Assembly: GCA_030549495.1 (NCBI GenBank)
Contig: JAUIRK010000921.1
Span: forward strand, 328,501-392,500
Length of the DNA: 64,000 bases
From: Nectonema munidae
Taxonomy: Eukaryota > Nematomorpha > Nectonematoida > Nectonematidae
Direction: 5' to 3'
Shown: positions 23,551 to 64,000 of the stretch, piece after piece
Layout: the number at the start of each line of letters is the position of its first letter
Numbering within the stretch: the first letter of the stretch is position 1
Notes under the pieces: generated by a model
What the model was told of the DNA's origin: nothing
Database searches by the model: none
Seen by the model: only the letters and a program-made list of their open reading frames with translations
Program-made: the position numbers and the translations under genes

Positions 23551-23870
23551 TTCATTATGAAAATTAAAATTAATTTTTTGAAAACAATTATAATCTATTT
23601 TTTTTTATAAATGTCTACAAATTTTGTATTTTGATTTAGTGTTTTTGATTATTTTTTTAAAATTTCTATACAATTGAATTTTTTCACTTCATCTTAATAA
23701 ATAAAAATAACCTAAAATCAAAAAAAAGTTAGAAGGACAATTTTTTTAGAGAAAGGGTATTTCCCATTGTTTTTAGTTCTAAGTTTGTTTCTTGATTCAT
23801 AGAAATAGAATTTACCAAAAATTGTTTTCACTCAAAAATTTTTATTTTTAATATTCAGTATGAATGAATC
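23551..23870. other. AT-rich 3' flank of collagen gene 1
   Basis: Between the LINE tail and the poly(A) signals of collagen gene 1; nothing else recognised. Confidence 0.4.
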
Positions 23871-23876
23871 TTTATT
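23871..23876 (-). promoter_or_regulatory. Poly(A) signal of collagen gene 1
   Basis: AATAAA on the minus strand about 70 nt past the stop codon. A second copy lies at 23846-23841. The position fits cleavage shortly before the LINE end at 23.55 kb. Confidence 0.6.
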
Positions 23877-23944
23877 GAAAACAGAAGTTGGTAAATGAAA
23901 GAAAATGCATAAAATGTTGTTGAGTAATTTTTTTGATTTAAGCT

Positions 23945-50928
<26,984 letters not shown>

Positions 50929-51094
50929 TTGAGTTCGAAAGAGTTCTCTGGTTCGTAGGACCAAAATCTTTTTGCCAAAAGTTCAGGACACACTGCAATT
51001 TAGATGCATAAATACATTTGATTTAAATGTGTGTCAAGGACTAGTCTCATTTTTAAAAATAAATGTAGTTTGGTATATACTTTTAGAAGATTGA

Positions 51095-51178
51095 TATGAT
51101 AGAGGTGATGATGGTGATGATAATGATGATGATGGGAATGATGAAGATGATATAGATGAGATCACGATGATGATGATC
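51095..51178. repeat. Degenerate (GAT)n stretch
   Basis: GATGAT-type repeats with scattered substitutions (ATGATGATGGGAATGATGAA and similar), between collagen gene 1 and the perfect array. Possibly an older, decayed satellite of the same motif. Confidence 0.7.
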
Positions 51179-51567
51179 AATACAGGATTTCTCAACAGTG
51201 GAGGATTCGTCCACTTCTGGGCAAAATAAAAATCACGGGGCAATTTTTTAGGAAACAGTTCGACATTGTCACAATTTCCTAATGATAAATTTCAGCTGGA
51301 TCACAAATTATTTTTCATAAATAAGAATTTGTTTAAACTCAAAATAGAATGGGTGATGAATCGATTTTCTTGAAACATTGAATCGCTAAAAGAAAAATTG
51401 TTTTGGAAGATTTTATTGAACTTAAATGGAATGAAAAATTGAAATTAAAGTTTTAAAAACGTTAAAGAATTTTGATATTTTTAACTTCATAATAGGCGAT
51501 TTTTTAATTTTTTACAATCTTTTTTTTAATTTTTTACAATTTATACAAAAAAGTTAAGAAATCTTGA

Positions 51568-53931
<2,364 letters not shown>

Positions 53932-55188
53932 TAAAATTTTATCAAAGGTCAACGAAATTAGGCCAATAACATAAAATCATGACTATATAATGAGTAAAAC
54001 TTACACATAAAGTCTTTGTCCTATTTGTTACAAAATTTATTTCAAAGAAAAGAATAAAACTAGGTTAAAACAAAAATTGAAACAATAATTTTAAGAAAGA
54101 AATATTTGTTTTCCAAAATTTCATTAATAATTCTTTTTACATTTATAAAAAAATTATTCTCTCATAAATTGATGGGAGATTAAGTACTTAACAATTTATT
54201 GCTTAAAACTCTAAATTATACAATTGTTAAACAAATAAAATATTAGTATAAAAAATCGTCTTTTTTCAATTGAATTTTCTGCAATATTTTCATACCAAAG
54301 TTTTCAATATATAAATACACTATACATTTAACATTTACTCTTTATACTTACTGTCAGGAAAATAATCCCTTTATTTTTAATCTCTTCAAACAGTTGAGAT
54401 CCTTAAAAGTAAAATGATTTTCTTTCTCTACCTGCCCCCAAATATCTTATGATTAGATGACTTTTTTATTTATGAATACGTAAAATCATTGATAAAATAT
54501 TCATAAAAGATATTGGTGGATTTGGTGGAGAAATAAAATTTTTATATTTGTTAAAATTATCCTATTTAGATGGAATTTTGATTGGTTGAAATGAAACTTT
54601 GTGGAATTCTTCTTTTTTTAAAATGCTATATTAGGATCAGCGCTTTTGAAACTTTCTCAGAGTGCGAACCGGAGTATGAAAAGCAAAAATGTCCCTCAAT
54701 TTTAAAGATAAAATACAATATTTTAAGCGAAATTTTAGTAAAGAAATTAGGTCTATATAAAACAGTTTTAGTTCTATTTTGTCTTTTTGCTAATTTATTT
54801 TGCTTTTTTGCAATTCTATTTGAATCAAAATTTTAGGTTTTTTGTGCTGACATTGTTTTGATATGTGTCATTTTTATATAAACTTTTTTTGATGTTTTAA
54901 TATTATTTTCATAATAAATTTTATAAATTGTTCACAAGTAATTAGGAAAATCTAAATTTTTAAATCTAAATTTAAGTGGAAACACTTAGTATTTATAAAA
55001 GTAAAAACAAAATAGAAAGAAAATTATTGAAGAATCTGAATTGTGATAAAAAAAAAGCTTAGTGTGATGATAGTTTTAACTTTTGATGGTCATACCTTGT
55101 TAAGGTGATTGGTATTTGAAAACTATAGTATTGAACTACTAATACAGTTTCATAACGTGGTATAAGCTAGATTAGCAATACGCTATAG

Positions 55189-56165
55189 CAGGGGTCGTGA
55201 ACCTTTTTGACTAAAAAAGCTAAAAAAACACACATTTTAAAATCTAATCCTCTGAGAGCCATATATATTTTGAAATAGTGAAAACTACTAAATGGAAAAA
55301 GAAGACTAACAATTTCAGAGTATACTAAGACTTAATTTATTTTAAACAACATTTGTTTATCGAAGTTATTTATTAATAAGCATAGTACTTCTTACTAGTT
55401 CGACTTCTGGTGCTGCGTGGTTTTGCTGATGGCTTTGTAGTCTGGTTGATACGTGGTGAGGTTCAGCTTCATACAGGCGTTTACACTTCCATCTGTGCAG
55501 GTTGATCATGATGTTTTTCAGGTGTGAGAAGGACTGCTCACATGCATATGCAGAGCAAAACATCTTCAATACTGCAAAACTCACATTCTGCAGTGTTTGA
55601 TATGTGACAGCAAGCGCGTTCCAAGTTTTGGCAATCAGCTGGTCTGCGGGTTGAAGTTTTTTCATGTCTGTCCATTTATGCTTGCTTGCCAGCTCTGCTT
55701 GGATCCGTGCAAGACTTTCCAAATCTTCATTCAGTGATTTGAACTTGTTCATCCACATATCTGAAGCCTTGAGGTCAGCAACTTCTATTTCAAAATCTTT
55801 GATAGAAAGACCGGGGATGAAACTCAGATTGACTTTGTCCACAGCACACCCGTGCGGATGAGTGATGAAGTTAAAAAGACTAGCGTGCTCACGAAATTCC
55901 CTAAAGCGTGCTTTGAATGACTAGAGGAGATTAGATGTGAAGCCTGTTAGCTTCTGGAGATCAAAATGTTCAGCGGAGTTATTTGCCATGCACGCGTCTT
56001 TAAATTCTCTTAGTTTTTCAAAGTGCAGTAAACGACCCGTTTCAATATCCACTTTTAGCTTCTTTTCAAATGCAAAAATTGATTGTTGAAGGGATAACAC
56101 TGTATTTCTAACGTCTTGCATTTTGACATTGACTTGGAAAGAGTACATATTAGATTTTGGAATTG
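55189..56165 (-). pseudogene. hAT transposase relic (GTF2IRD2-like group) with one terminal repeat
   Basis: One end is CAGGGGTCGTGAACCTTTTT at 55189-55208, a hAT-type terminus; the other end is missing. On the minus strand the transposase C-terminal half reads VKMQDVRNTVLSLQQSIFAF, LREFKDACMANNSAEHFDL, VNLSFIPGLSIKDFEIEVAD and CSAYACEQSFSHLKNIMINL, then after a frame change SVNACMKLNLTTYQPDYKAI. These match the hAT lineage from which vertebrate GTF2IRD2 C-termini derive. It has an internal stop near 55.92 kb and the frame change near 55.50 kb. It sits between the two collagen promoters. Confidence 0.8.
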
Positions 56166-57017
56166 AGTAGAATGAGGAGAGTGTCAGTAGAAAAAACGTG
56201 CTTGTGATGTTTCAGGACTCCTAGGGTTTTAAGCTAGTATTTGTTAGGTTTTTGTTATGTGTTTATGCCAAGAAAGATTTTGAATGATTGTCAGGCCAAG
56301 TTAATTGAACGCTGATACTTTGTGAAATCCTACATTGAGTAAAAATGTATCAAATTTTTTTTATGTTTTTTTTTGTAACAAAACACCATGCTACACGACT
56401 TTTCTCCCTTCAAACTCAGATTATTAGAAGTAAGCCAAGATGAAACACTATTTTTTATTATGGACCCGATTATCGAATCATTATTTTTCATTAGAAATAT
56501 ATTCGAAGTTTGAACACGCACGGAGCTAAATCAAACTAAATTAGGGTTATACCCCAAGCTTCATAGATTAGGTCTTTTACAGACGGGTTGTTATAATTCA
56601 CACTACTTTACACAAATGCGTTCATTAAAGATCATTTTAGCCGAGATATTTTTAGAATTCTTTAAGTATTGGAAGTGTTCTTAATTTCTTCAATGTTATT
56701 CATATTTTCACTCAATTCTTACTTCCATTTCATATCATCTGCTTTCTTAATGTCTTGAATTCATCTTGGAGTTGTCATTTAAAAAAGTGAAATTGTGAAA
56801 TTAGGCCAAACCAATCCGTGTTGTCAACTTTGCTAACGTTTCATACGATGTTTCTCTCCAAATAAAGAAAAGAGATTTTTCCCGTTATCACAGGCCTTTT
56901 GCAACAACTGAAGTATTTAGGTCATAGCACAAATTTTTTAAATGGCATTTAAATTCCCAAACTTCAACACATTTGTAGACACTTTCCTACTCTGATACTC
57001 AAAAAGGTTTAGGAAAA

Positions 57018-57236
57018 ATGAGTGAAGAAAACACAAATCGTTATTGCAACGCCAGACTGTGTATAGCGTGCTTTTCCGTTATCATTTTCGCAATTTTCGT
57101 GATGACGCCTGTCTTTTACTCACAAATCAATCGAATTTCGAAAGACACTCGTGAACTCATCGCCGATCTACAAAACCGAATCATGGCGAAGCAAGAGTTA
57201 ATGATGGCTCTTCAAAATCGATTCAACCAATTAAAG
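57018..57236 (+). CDS. Collagen gene 2, exon 1: N-terminus with membrane segment
   Basis: 73 codons: MSEENTNRYCNARLC, then a hydrophobic stretch (IACFSVIIFAIFVM), then YSQINRISKDTRELIADL and a helical tail to QLK|GTAACG. Five bases upstream of the ATG is GTTTAG, a 3' splice-like signal that could accept a leader or 5' UTR exon. Confidence 0.85.
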
Positions 57237-60200
57237 GTAACGTCTATTATTCTATTCAAAAGCAGTCGTACCCAATGGAAAAGATATCCCAAATCCTTGA
57301 GCTACAAGTCCATAAATTATTTTCGCGGGGGTTTTTTCATGGGGATGAAAAAACCTCGAAAATACACTTAAATGAGAAATGGCCTAGTCTGTAGTTGTTT
57401 AAAAATTATTATCAGTAGCTTATAGTAAAGGGGCTGAACACCTAACTACGAAATTCAAAACAAATGACCATGTGACTAGACTTGCTTTAATGCCTATTCA
57501 CAAAGACACAGAAGTTTAATAAAATGAAGTTATTGATCGTTTTGAAGAAGATCAGTTAATTAGGAGATTTTGTTTGTGTATAATATAGTTAGCTTATATT
57601 TAATATTAACTTGTTTGTCGGATAAAATACTATATTTAATATCATATATTTTTTACTATACTAAAAATGATAGAAAAAAAAATAATAAAAAAATATTACA
57701 AAAAAGATTTCTTTAAGATAAAAATTTTTTAATTTATTTTAGCTGCCGAAAATTTTTCGGATACAGTCTCGGTCGCCAAAAGAAAATTTTTTTAGAAAAT
57801 GTGCTCAACCTTATATTTTTGTGAAAAGAAAGGACTTTAGGTCATAGACTATAATTTTAAAGAAACCTTGCTTTTTGTGGCTAGTGTTTTTCTTTCTTTT
57901 TTTTAATAAATTGTTTTATTCTTTTTAAAATTGATAAATTCTTTCTCGAACAAAGTTGATTTCTTTGCATATACAATTTGTCTTTACAAAAATATAATTT
58001 TATACTTTTTTAAAATATGGCTTTTATTGGCAGAATTTAATATCTGTTGTCTTTAAATTACGTAGACTTTTTCTTGATTTAAGGAAGTTTTATGTCAAAT
58101 TATTTACGGAATCAAATGGATTAAGGTAGTTTATTAAACTTTCGAGGGAGCAGAAAATAGATGTTATATCAATGAGAAAGAGGCTTTTTATAACTCAAGG
58201 TTTTGGTTTCGATCCTAAATTATCTTCATAGTTCGATAGAAGCGGCGTAATTGTGCCTTCTCTAAGAAAATACCCCTCAGTACCTTTACCTTTATGGAGA
58301 TAGGTGATGATGACAATGTTCTATAATGGAATGAATAATTAGCTTAGTTTAGTTCAGCAAAAAGTTTAGTTTGTTCGGAAAACAAGTATTTCTTCACCAT
58401 AGTAAAATAGCATAATTTTGTAAAGCAAGGATATGCCAAAGAGTTGAAACAATTCCATCGTTAAGGTATAATTACTACTCTATTGCAGAGGGATCAAAGA
58501 TTCATAAGATTTTTTTATTGCACACTGAAGTTTGAAGTCAGTATATTATCTTTAGAATACTCTTCTTCCTTGTATATTTATGGTATGTTTTTGACTTGTG
58601 ACAAATGCGTTTCACGAATTTAACGAAAAGACGCCAAAGTTCATCACTTTTCTTGTTCCTATTTCTTCGAAACTTGATAACATTCTTAATAAACTACAAC
58701 CAGTATAAATGTGAATAGCTCTTTAAACGTTTCTAGAAATAGATAAGAAAATATTTTATCAAAATCTTGTGGACAATTACCCAAAATTGTTTTTTTTTGT
58801 TATAAATAATAGTTATTTTTTCATTAATAACATTGCTAAATGTAAAAATTTTTCAAAGCATCAGAAAATTGTTCGTGGAACGAAGAAGGCTTTCAACAAG
58901 GAAATGTATTTGTGGTGTATACTAAAGAGCCGTACGCGGAACTGGAATCAGCGCGGTTTTGTGGCGCACTTAAATTGCAGGGGGATTGTTGTCCGTTCAA
59001 TATTATTTCTCAGGACTATTTGCTCTGTTTAATTCTGAAAAAGCGGATAATTTGAGTGTTTATTCATAAAAAACGCATAATTGATTGGTTATTCATAGTT
59101 CTTATCCGATTGTGTGAAGTGAAACATCATCAAAGGATATCATGCAGGCATATAAATAGATTGAATATTCATACCACATTATTGATGGCTCAATCAGTTT
59201 AAAAACTTTTTAGTTAAGTTAAATATTCAAAGAGTCGTGTTATCGAATATACAAAGACAAAATACACATTTTGAACACCCGATAATTTTAATAACACACA
59301 CTTATCATGTTCAAAGCACAATAATTAATACATAAATATTTATTATAGTTTACTGCATGATCCACATATATTCTATGGCCAGTAAAACTTATTGCTTTCA
59401 GGAAGTGGCTGATTCTGTAATCCTAATTATAAATTATTTGAAAAACTAAAGTACTCCATTCGTAATTTAAAGAAATTCAAAAAGACATCAATGCTCGCCC
59501 GCAAAGTTCTCATTTTCTACATACCTTTATTATATTATCAGAATGAAGCATTGTTCTCTTAACCTTGAGATGAAAAAAAGTATTTTACAATTACAAAACT
59601 GCCGTCGAAGAACCAATCCTGGAAGCATCGCCTTGTTCGAAAATCTTTCAGGATTGATTGATGAGACACACATCTATCTAGATAAGTTCTTCAAAATTAT
59701 AATTACTAAATATCTTCTGTTTTCCAGGGTAGCCAGAAAAAATCCCCCGTGGAAAAAATTCTTCAAGGAAAAAATCCAATCAGAAGAACAAAGTTCTTTG
59801 GTAAATAACAAATTTAGCATTTCAGATGAATGCAAAATCATTTTCTAGATTTAATTCTTCAGAATTTTGTAGATGGCATGAAATTGTATCTAGCAAACAT
59901 TAGGCCATGGATTTCAAAGCTTGCTCTTCCCATGCAAATCCAGACTTTCCACTATCTCATCTGTTAAAATCTATTTTGAAACTGCTTTTTTAAAAATAAA
60001 TTCAATTCAATGTTTTGTCATAATAAATATATAATTAGCAGACTTCCGGGAAATCTTAGCGTTATACTAATAATAATAATACTAATTTAATTAATTAGTA
60101 TTTAAATAAATATATTTTAAATATTTAGGCATAACCCTCACTTTCAGCTTGAGACAAAAAGGGTCACTCCATATGTTTACAAATATCAAATTTAATTTTG

Positions 60201-63200
60201 AAATTTTTTTAACTTCTAAATTTTATTATATTCCGACTCCAACTTCTTTCTTTTTAAATTTTTGGACTCCGTAAACCTGCTGCACGAGCCTCAATGGTTG
60301 TTAGCGTGTACCTCTCAGCTTAACAGTTGAAGGTCAGGGGTTCGATCCCCAAGGCTCCCATCTCTAAAAACAAATTCACAAAAATTGTGATTAACCATCT
60401 TAAGCATAATGCGAGCATATAGCCTTACGGCTGAAAGTGCTTTGATATCTCCAACCAACCAACCAAACCTGCTGCACTAAAAATAAAAGTGTAAATCACG
60501 CTGTTGTATGTAGGAGATCGTGGCCTTTCAAGGTTCCTCACTACGGAGTATAAGTTCACAAAGGTTCGGAACCACTATCTTATAGTGATTATTCCCAAAC
60601 TAGTCCAAGCTTTACCCCTTCTCTTTCTATCACTTTCCCAATTCAACTACTCCTTCCCTTGAAAACGTTACTACATTTTTCTCGTAACACTAAATAATAA
60701 TAATATTGATAATCAGTTTTACCACTGATTTCCCAGTAAGCTTGGGTCTAGCCAGTTGTTACAACTATGAGATATGTCTTGCAATATATAATTAATAGTC
60801 TCCAATTTTCCCTATTTTGCTCGTCTCCTCATTTTAAATTTCTTTTCCTCATATCTCTTTCAACTAAGTCTATACTAGTATATTTGCAAGCTCACATTAA
60901 AATGACTATGCAATTACAAATAAGAATCACACATTTTAAAAGTTGGTTAAAAATTTTTTTTGCCATTTTTTTCATTTTTATATGTGAAATGTTTTAGTTG
61001 ATATAAAAAGTATGCGATTAAACAAAAGTAAATTTCTAAAATAGGTTGAAATTAGAGATGTTCAGAAGAAGAAAAGAAATAACACAAAGATCATCTTAAG
61101 GAAAAAGCGCTTGCTAGATCGACCCTCAAGTCCATTTGTTTACGAACCTGAAAGTATCTGTTCATTTCGCACTGCCTACTGCCACCGCTATATCTTTATA
61201 CTATGAATAGGACTGTGCCAAGAATGCTATGATGGATCTTCTGGATCTAGGGGACCTCCTGGTTTAGATGGAAGTCCTGGTGGACAAGGCAAACCAGGTT
61301 CAAATGGAAAAGATGGAAGAGCTGGGTCTCCCGGAAAACAAGGAAAATCTGGTAATGATGGTTTGGCGGTAATTCAACTATACTTATTATTAAATAAACA
61401 ATTAATCAATATTCATATTCAAAGCGGTAAAATGATTTTTAAGTCATGCATCTATAATGTGATATTAGTTCAAGAATAAATTTTATATCAAAATTTATTA
61501 TTAATAGAAAAAAAATTTTAATGTGAAAAACAAAAAAAAATTGTCCAAGGCATAAACATTTTTTTGAAGACAAAAAACTACAGGACTCCAGCGTAAACCC
61601 TATCATAATATCTTATAAATCAAACTATTACTAACACCCTGCATTTTAGTCGGTATTAGTTGTATCCTCAAGTACTCATTTTATAAACTTCTAATATATT
61701 TTATTTTTAAAGACATGTAGAACCTACGTTTTACGTACCCTGATTTTAGGTTCCCTGGATTTTACGTCCTCGCCAAATGATCGATGACGTCATCTTTTTC
61801 GTCATTAAATGCATTATTAATACGTTTTTTCTTTGTGATTTTATGTATTAAAAAGTTTATAAAGGTTAATAAATTATTGTCTTTCAGTTTTATTTCACTA
61901 TGAGTAATTTAAATAACCCTAATTAGATCGCAAAACAATGCATCAGAGATTCTGTACACTGATATTTTTTATTTAAGACTTTATTATGAAAACAGCTCAA
62001 CTTCAGGGATCAACTTCACTGTATTAGTCTTCTTTAGCTGCCATAGTCCCTCATGTCGTACACGGTGTGACCATGTGTGATCCAGGCTAGGATTTTCGTG
62101 TTGTATGTCAATTTAAAGGTCAACCGGGATTTTACGAATCCTACGTTTTACGTCCGCCGTTTGGTCCCGTGCCGTACGTAAAACGTAGGTTCTAGTACTA
62201 TTAAACAATTTCGAAATATTTTATTTTTTTCAGCTCATTCATTTTCATTTTATTTCCAAGGCAGTCGAATAAAAATTTTTTCACACTTAAAATAAATCTT
62301 TCTTTTATTATACTTTATATTAGGTTATTTCGTTGATCTATAATTTTGATAAATACTTAATTGAAGATTTCCATTTTATACATATGTCTTCAATATCACA
62401 AAAGAGAATCAAAAAAAGTATAAAAACTTTTGAAAACTTTATATTATATTTGATATCAATTGGTTTCTTTGTTCTATAACTTGATAAACCTCACATTGAA
62501 TTTTTTTACCTTTTGAAATTCCATTTTTTGATATGATAAAAATGATTTCATTTTGATGAATCAAACTTTTGAATAAAATAAGTGTATGGAGACATTTTGA
62601 TGGTGTAATGTACACATGGAAAGTAAAAAGCAAATTGATAAATAAAAAAGGAAAAAGAACATTTGTAGTTTGTCAAACAAAAATCATTCGCCAAGACCTT
62701 GTGTTATTAAAACAAGAGCGTCGATAATGAGTAAATTTGGCTTCGAATAAAATTTACCTTGCCAATTATTTTTTGAAAAATGCTTATTCGGCCAAATATT
62801 TTGTTGGTAAAATATATAAAGTGTAAAAAAATTTACTTTCTATATTCTTCATAAATAACTTGTCATTTCTTTTGAAATGGCAGCTGAATATTTTGGTAGC
62901 TATCATTTTTTGTGTATTCACTGTTTTGAAATTTGGCACAGTGCTCAACCCTAGTTTTAAGCCAATCAATAATGAATATGATTAATTGAACTAGTTAAAA
63001 ACACCAGGATCTTTTTTCATATTGAAATTAAATTTAAATACACGAAGCATGATGAGATAAAGATGGAGTCAATCAATTGATTATGGGGAATGAATTTGAG
63101 GCACATGAAGTTTCTTCTCAATACATAAAACGATTCTCCTGTGAGTCATACCAAGCCAAAAATTTTATTATCACTTTAACCTTACTCTTATCAATCAAAA

Positions 63201-63466
63201 ATTATAATAATATAGGTAAATATTTTTTTATATTAAACTTTTGACAGTAATATATGAATATGTTTTAATACTAACATTAAATTATTTATTATCCAGATAG
63301 ATGTAAAAAATCTTTGAAGGAAATTTTTCATTTTTAGGGACCTAAAGGTGTTCGAGGTTCACCGGGGAAACCAGGAAATGGCGGCAGACCAGGTTCAAGT
63401 GGGAGTAATGGCAAAGATGGATCTCCTGGAAATCCTGGACATCCTGGATCGAAGCCGAATATTCCA
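57018..63466 (+). CDS. Collagen gene 2: membrane-anchored collagen, paralogue of gene 1 (first four exons; continues beyond window)
   Basis: Exons 57018-57236, 59728-59800, 61211-61368 and 63338-63466 join in consistent phase to 193 aa. Layout: short N-terminus, membrane segment about aa 13-34, charged helical stretch, basic region NPIRRTK at 89-95, CQEC at 100-103, then Gly-X-Y. Gene 1 has the same order, with exons 3 and 4 of identical length (158 and 129 nt) and identical phase, so the two are paralogues. The basic site is dibasic RR and lacks the P4 Arg seen in gene 1, so convertase cleavage is less certain. The C-terminal domain lies outside the window; a C4-like end is predicted by paralogy only. 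The two genes diverge from a 6.1-kb shared upstream region. Confidence 0.85.
57237..59727 (+). other. Intron 1 of collagen gene 2
   Basis: About 2.5 kb. Mostly AT-rich; a short GC-richer island at about 58870-58985 is unexplained. An open frame just upstream of exon 2 (from 59543) contains NCRRRTNPG but lacks a usable donor, so it was not taken as an exon. Confidence 0.5.
59728..59800 (+). CDS. Collagen gene 2, exon 2: basic linker exon
   Basis: 73 nt, acceptor TTTTCCAG|GGT and donor TTTG|GTAAAT. Encodes GSQKKSPVEKILQ and then GKNPIRRTKFF. Counterpart of the cleavage-site exon of gene 1. The phase is right on both sides. Confidence 0.75.
60286..60464 (+). mobile_element. tRNA-derived SINE, full length, with 13-bp target duplication
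   Basis: 179 bp. The first 72 bases are tRNA-like: GAGCCTC at 60286-60292 pairs with AAGGCTC-type bases at 60351-60357 as an acceptor stem, and GGTTCGATCC at 60339-60348 is a good pol III B box. The A-box region (60295-60306) is weaker. The body ends in a hairpin AGCC-TTAC-GGCT and a (CCAA)n tail. Target duplications AAACCTGCTGCAC lie at 60273-60285 and 60465-60477 and are identical, so this is a fairly young insertion, in intron 2 of collagen gene 2... strictly, between its exons 2 and 3. Confidence 0.92.
61211..61368 (+). CDS. Collagen gene 2, exon 3: CQEC and first Gly-X-Y block
   Basis: 158 nt: LCQECYDGSSGSRGPPG and onward in triplets to GNDGLA|GTAATT. The CxxC-x-DG motif aligns with CEKCKDG of gene 1. 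Confidence 0.9.
61718..62194. mobile_element. TA-flanked MITE with palindromic ends (in intron 3 of collagen gene 2)
   Basis: TAGAACCTACGTTTTACGTA at 61718 onward is matched exactly by the reverse complement ending at 62194. TA at both borders suggests a Tc1/mariner-type target. The interior repeats the end motif (GGATTTTACG, CTACGTTTTACGTCC), including near 61770 and 62130-62150. No transposase frame in the 477 bp. Confidence 0.82.
62195..63337. other. Rest of intron 3 of collagen gene 2
   Basis: AT-rich sequence without recognised feature. Confidence 0.5.
63338..63466 (+). CDS. Collagen gene 2, exon 4: Gly-X-Y block
   Basis: 129 nt starting GPKGVRGSPGKPG and ending GSKPNIP|GTAATT, with the triplet pattern lost at the end just as in gene 1 exon 4. 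A (CA)n tract starts 38 bp after the donor. Confidence 0.88.
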
Positions 63467-63501
63467 GTAATTTACAAAAATGATGCAAAACAATACAAAC
63501 A

Positions 63502-64000
<499 letters not shown>

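Noticed and set aside
59543-59720. Possible collagen 2 exon with NCRRRTNPG
   Set aside because: No credible donor before the next acceptor, and exon 1 to the exon at 59728 already joins in phase.

Overview
This is an AT-rich animal nuclear window: genes split by long GT-AG introns, no operons, and transposon fossils of nearly every class. It carries two collagen genes, divergently transcribed from a shared intergenic region. Both encode a short cytoplasmic N-terminus, one membrane segment, a basic processing site and a CxxC motif before the Gly-X-Y domain. This start recalls nematode-type cuticle collagens. The C-terminus of the first gene is instead a short-chain collagen C4 (spongin-like) domain. 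A worm-like ecdysozoan (nematode or nematomorph) is my preferred source; this is inference.

Layout. 1-23.6 kb is transposon-dominated: a tRNA-derived SINE split by an old LTR element (2.4-5.2 kb); a 5-kb TTAA-bounded piggyBac-like non-autonomous element carrying two ~148-bp tandem arrays (5.4-10.4 kb); a Ty3/Gypsy-like fossil (11.4-14.9 kb); a decayed copy of a repetitive protein family of unknown function (15.7-17.0 kb); a hAT relic (17.3-18.1 kb); a second Ty3/Gypsy-like fossil (18.6-21.8 kb); and a 5'-truncated LINE with an intact RNase H domain (22.1-23.55 kb).

23.9-50.9 kb is collagen gene 1 on the minus strand. I resolve 13 exons in consistent phase that sum to 2292 nt (763 aa plus stop). 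Its introns hold a decayed LINE, a complete hAT element with perfect 8-bp target duplications, several MITE-like elements and a 49-bp perfect inverted repeat. 50.9-57.0 kb is the shared upstream region, containing a pure (ATG)788 array of 2364 bp and a hAT relic. 57.0-64 kb is collagen gene 2 on the plus strand. Four exons are visible; exons 3 and 4 have the same lengths (158 and 129 nt) as exons 3 and 4 of gene 1. The gene runs off the window through a (CA)n tract of at least 496 bp in intron 4.

The two collagens look like a divergent tandem duplication of a membrane-anchored, cleavable collagen. The SINE (60.3 kb, 2.4/5.1 kb, 2.1 kb) shares its 3' tail with the LINE at 22.1-23.5 kb, which marks that LINE family as its probable mobiliser.
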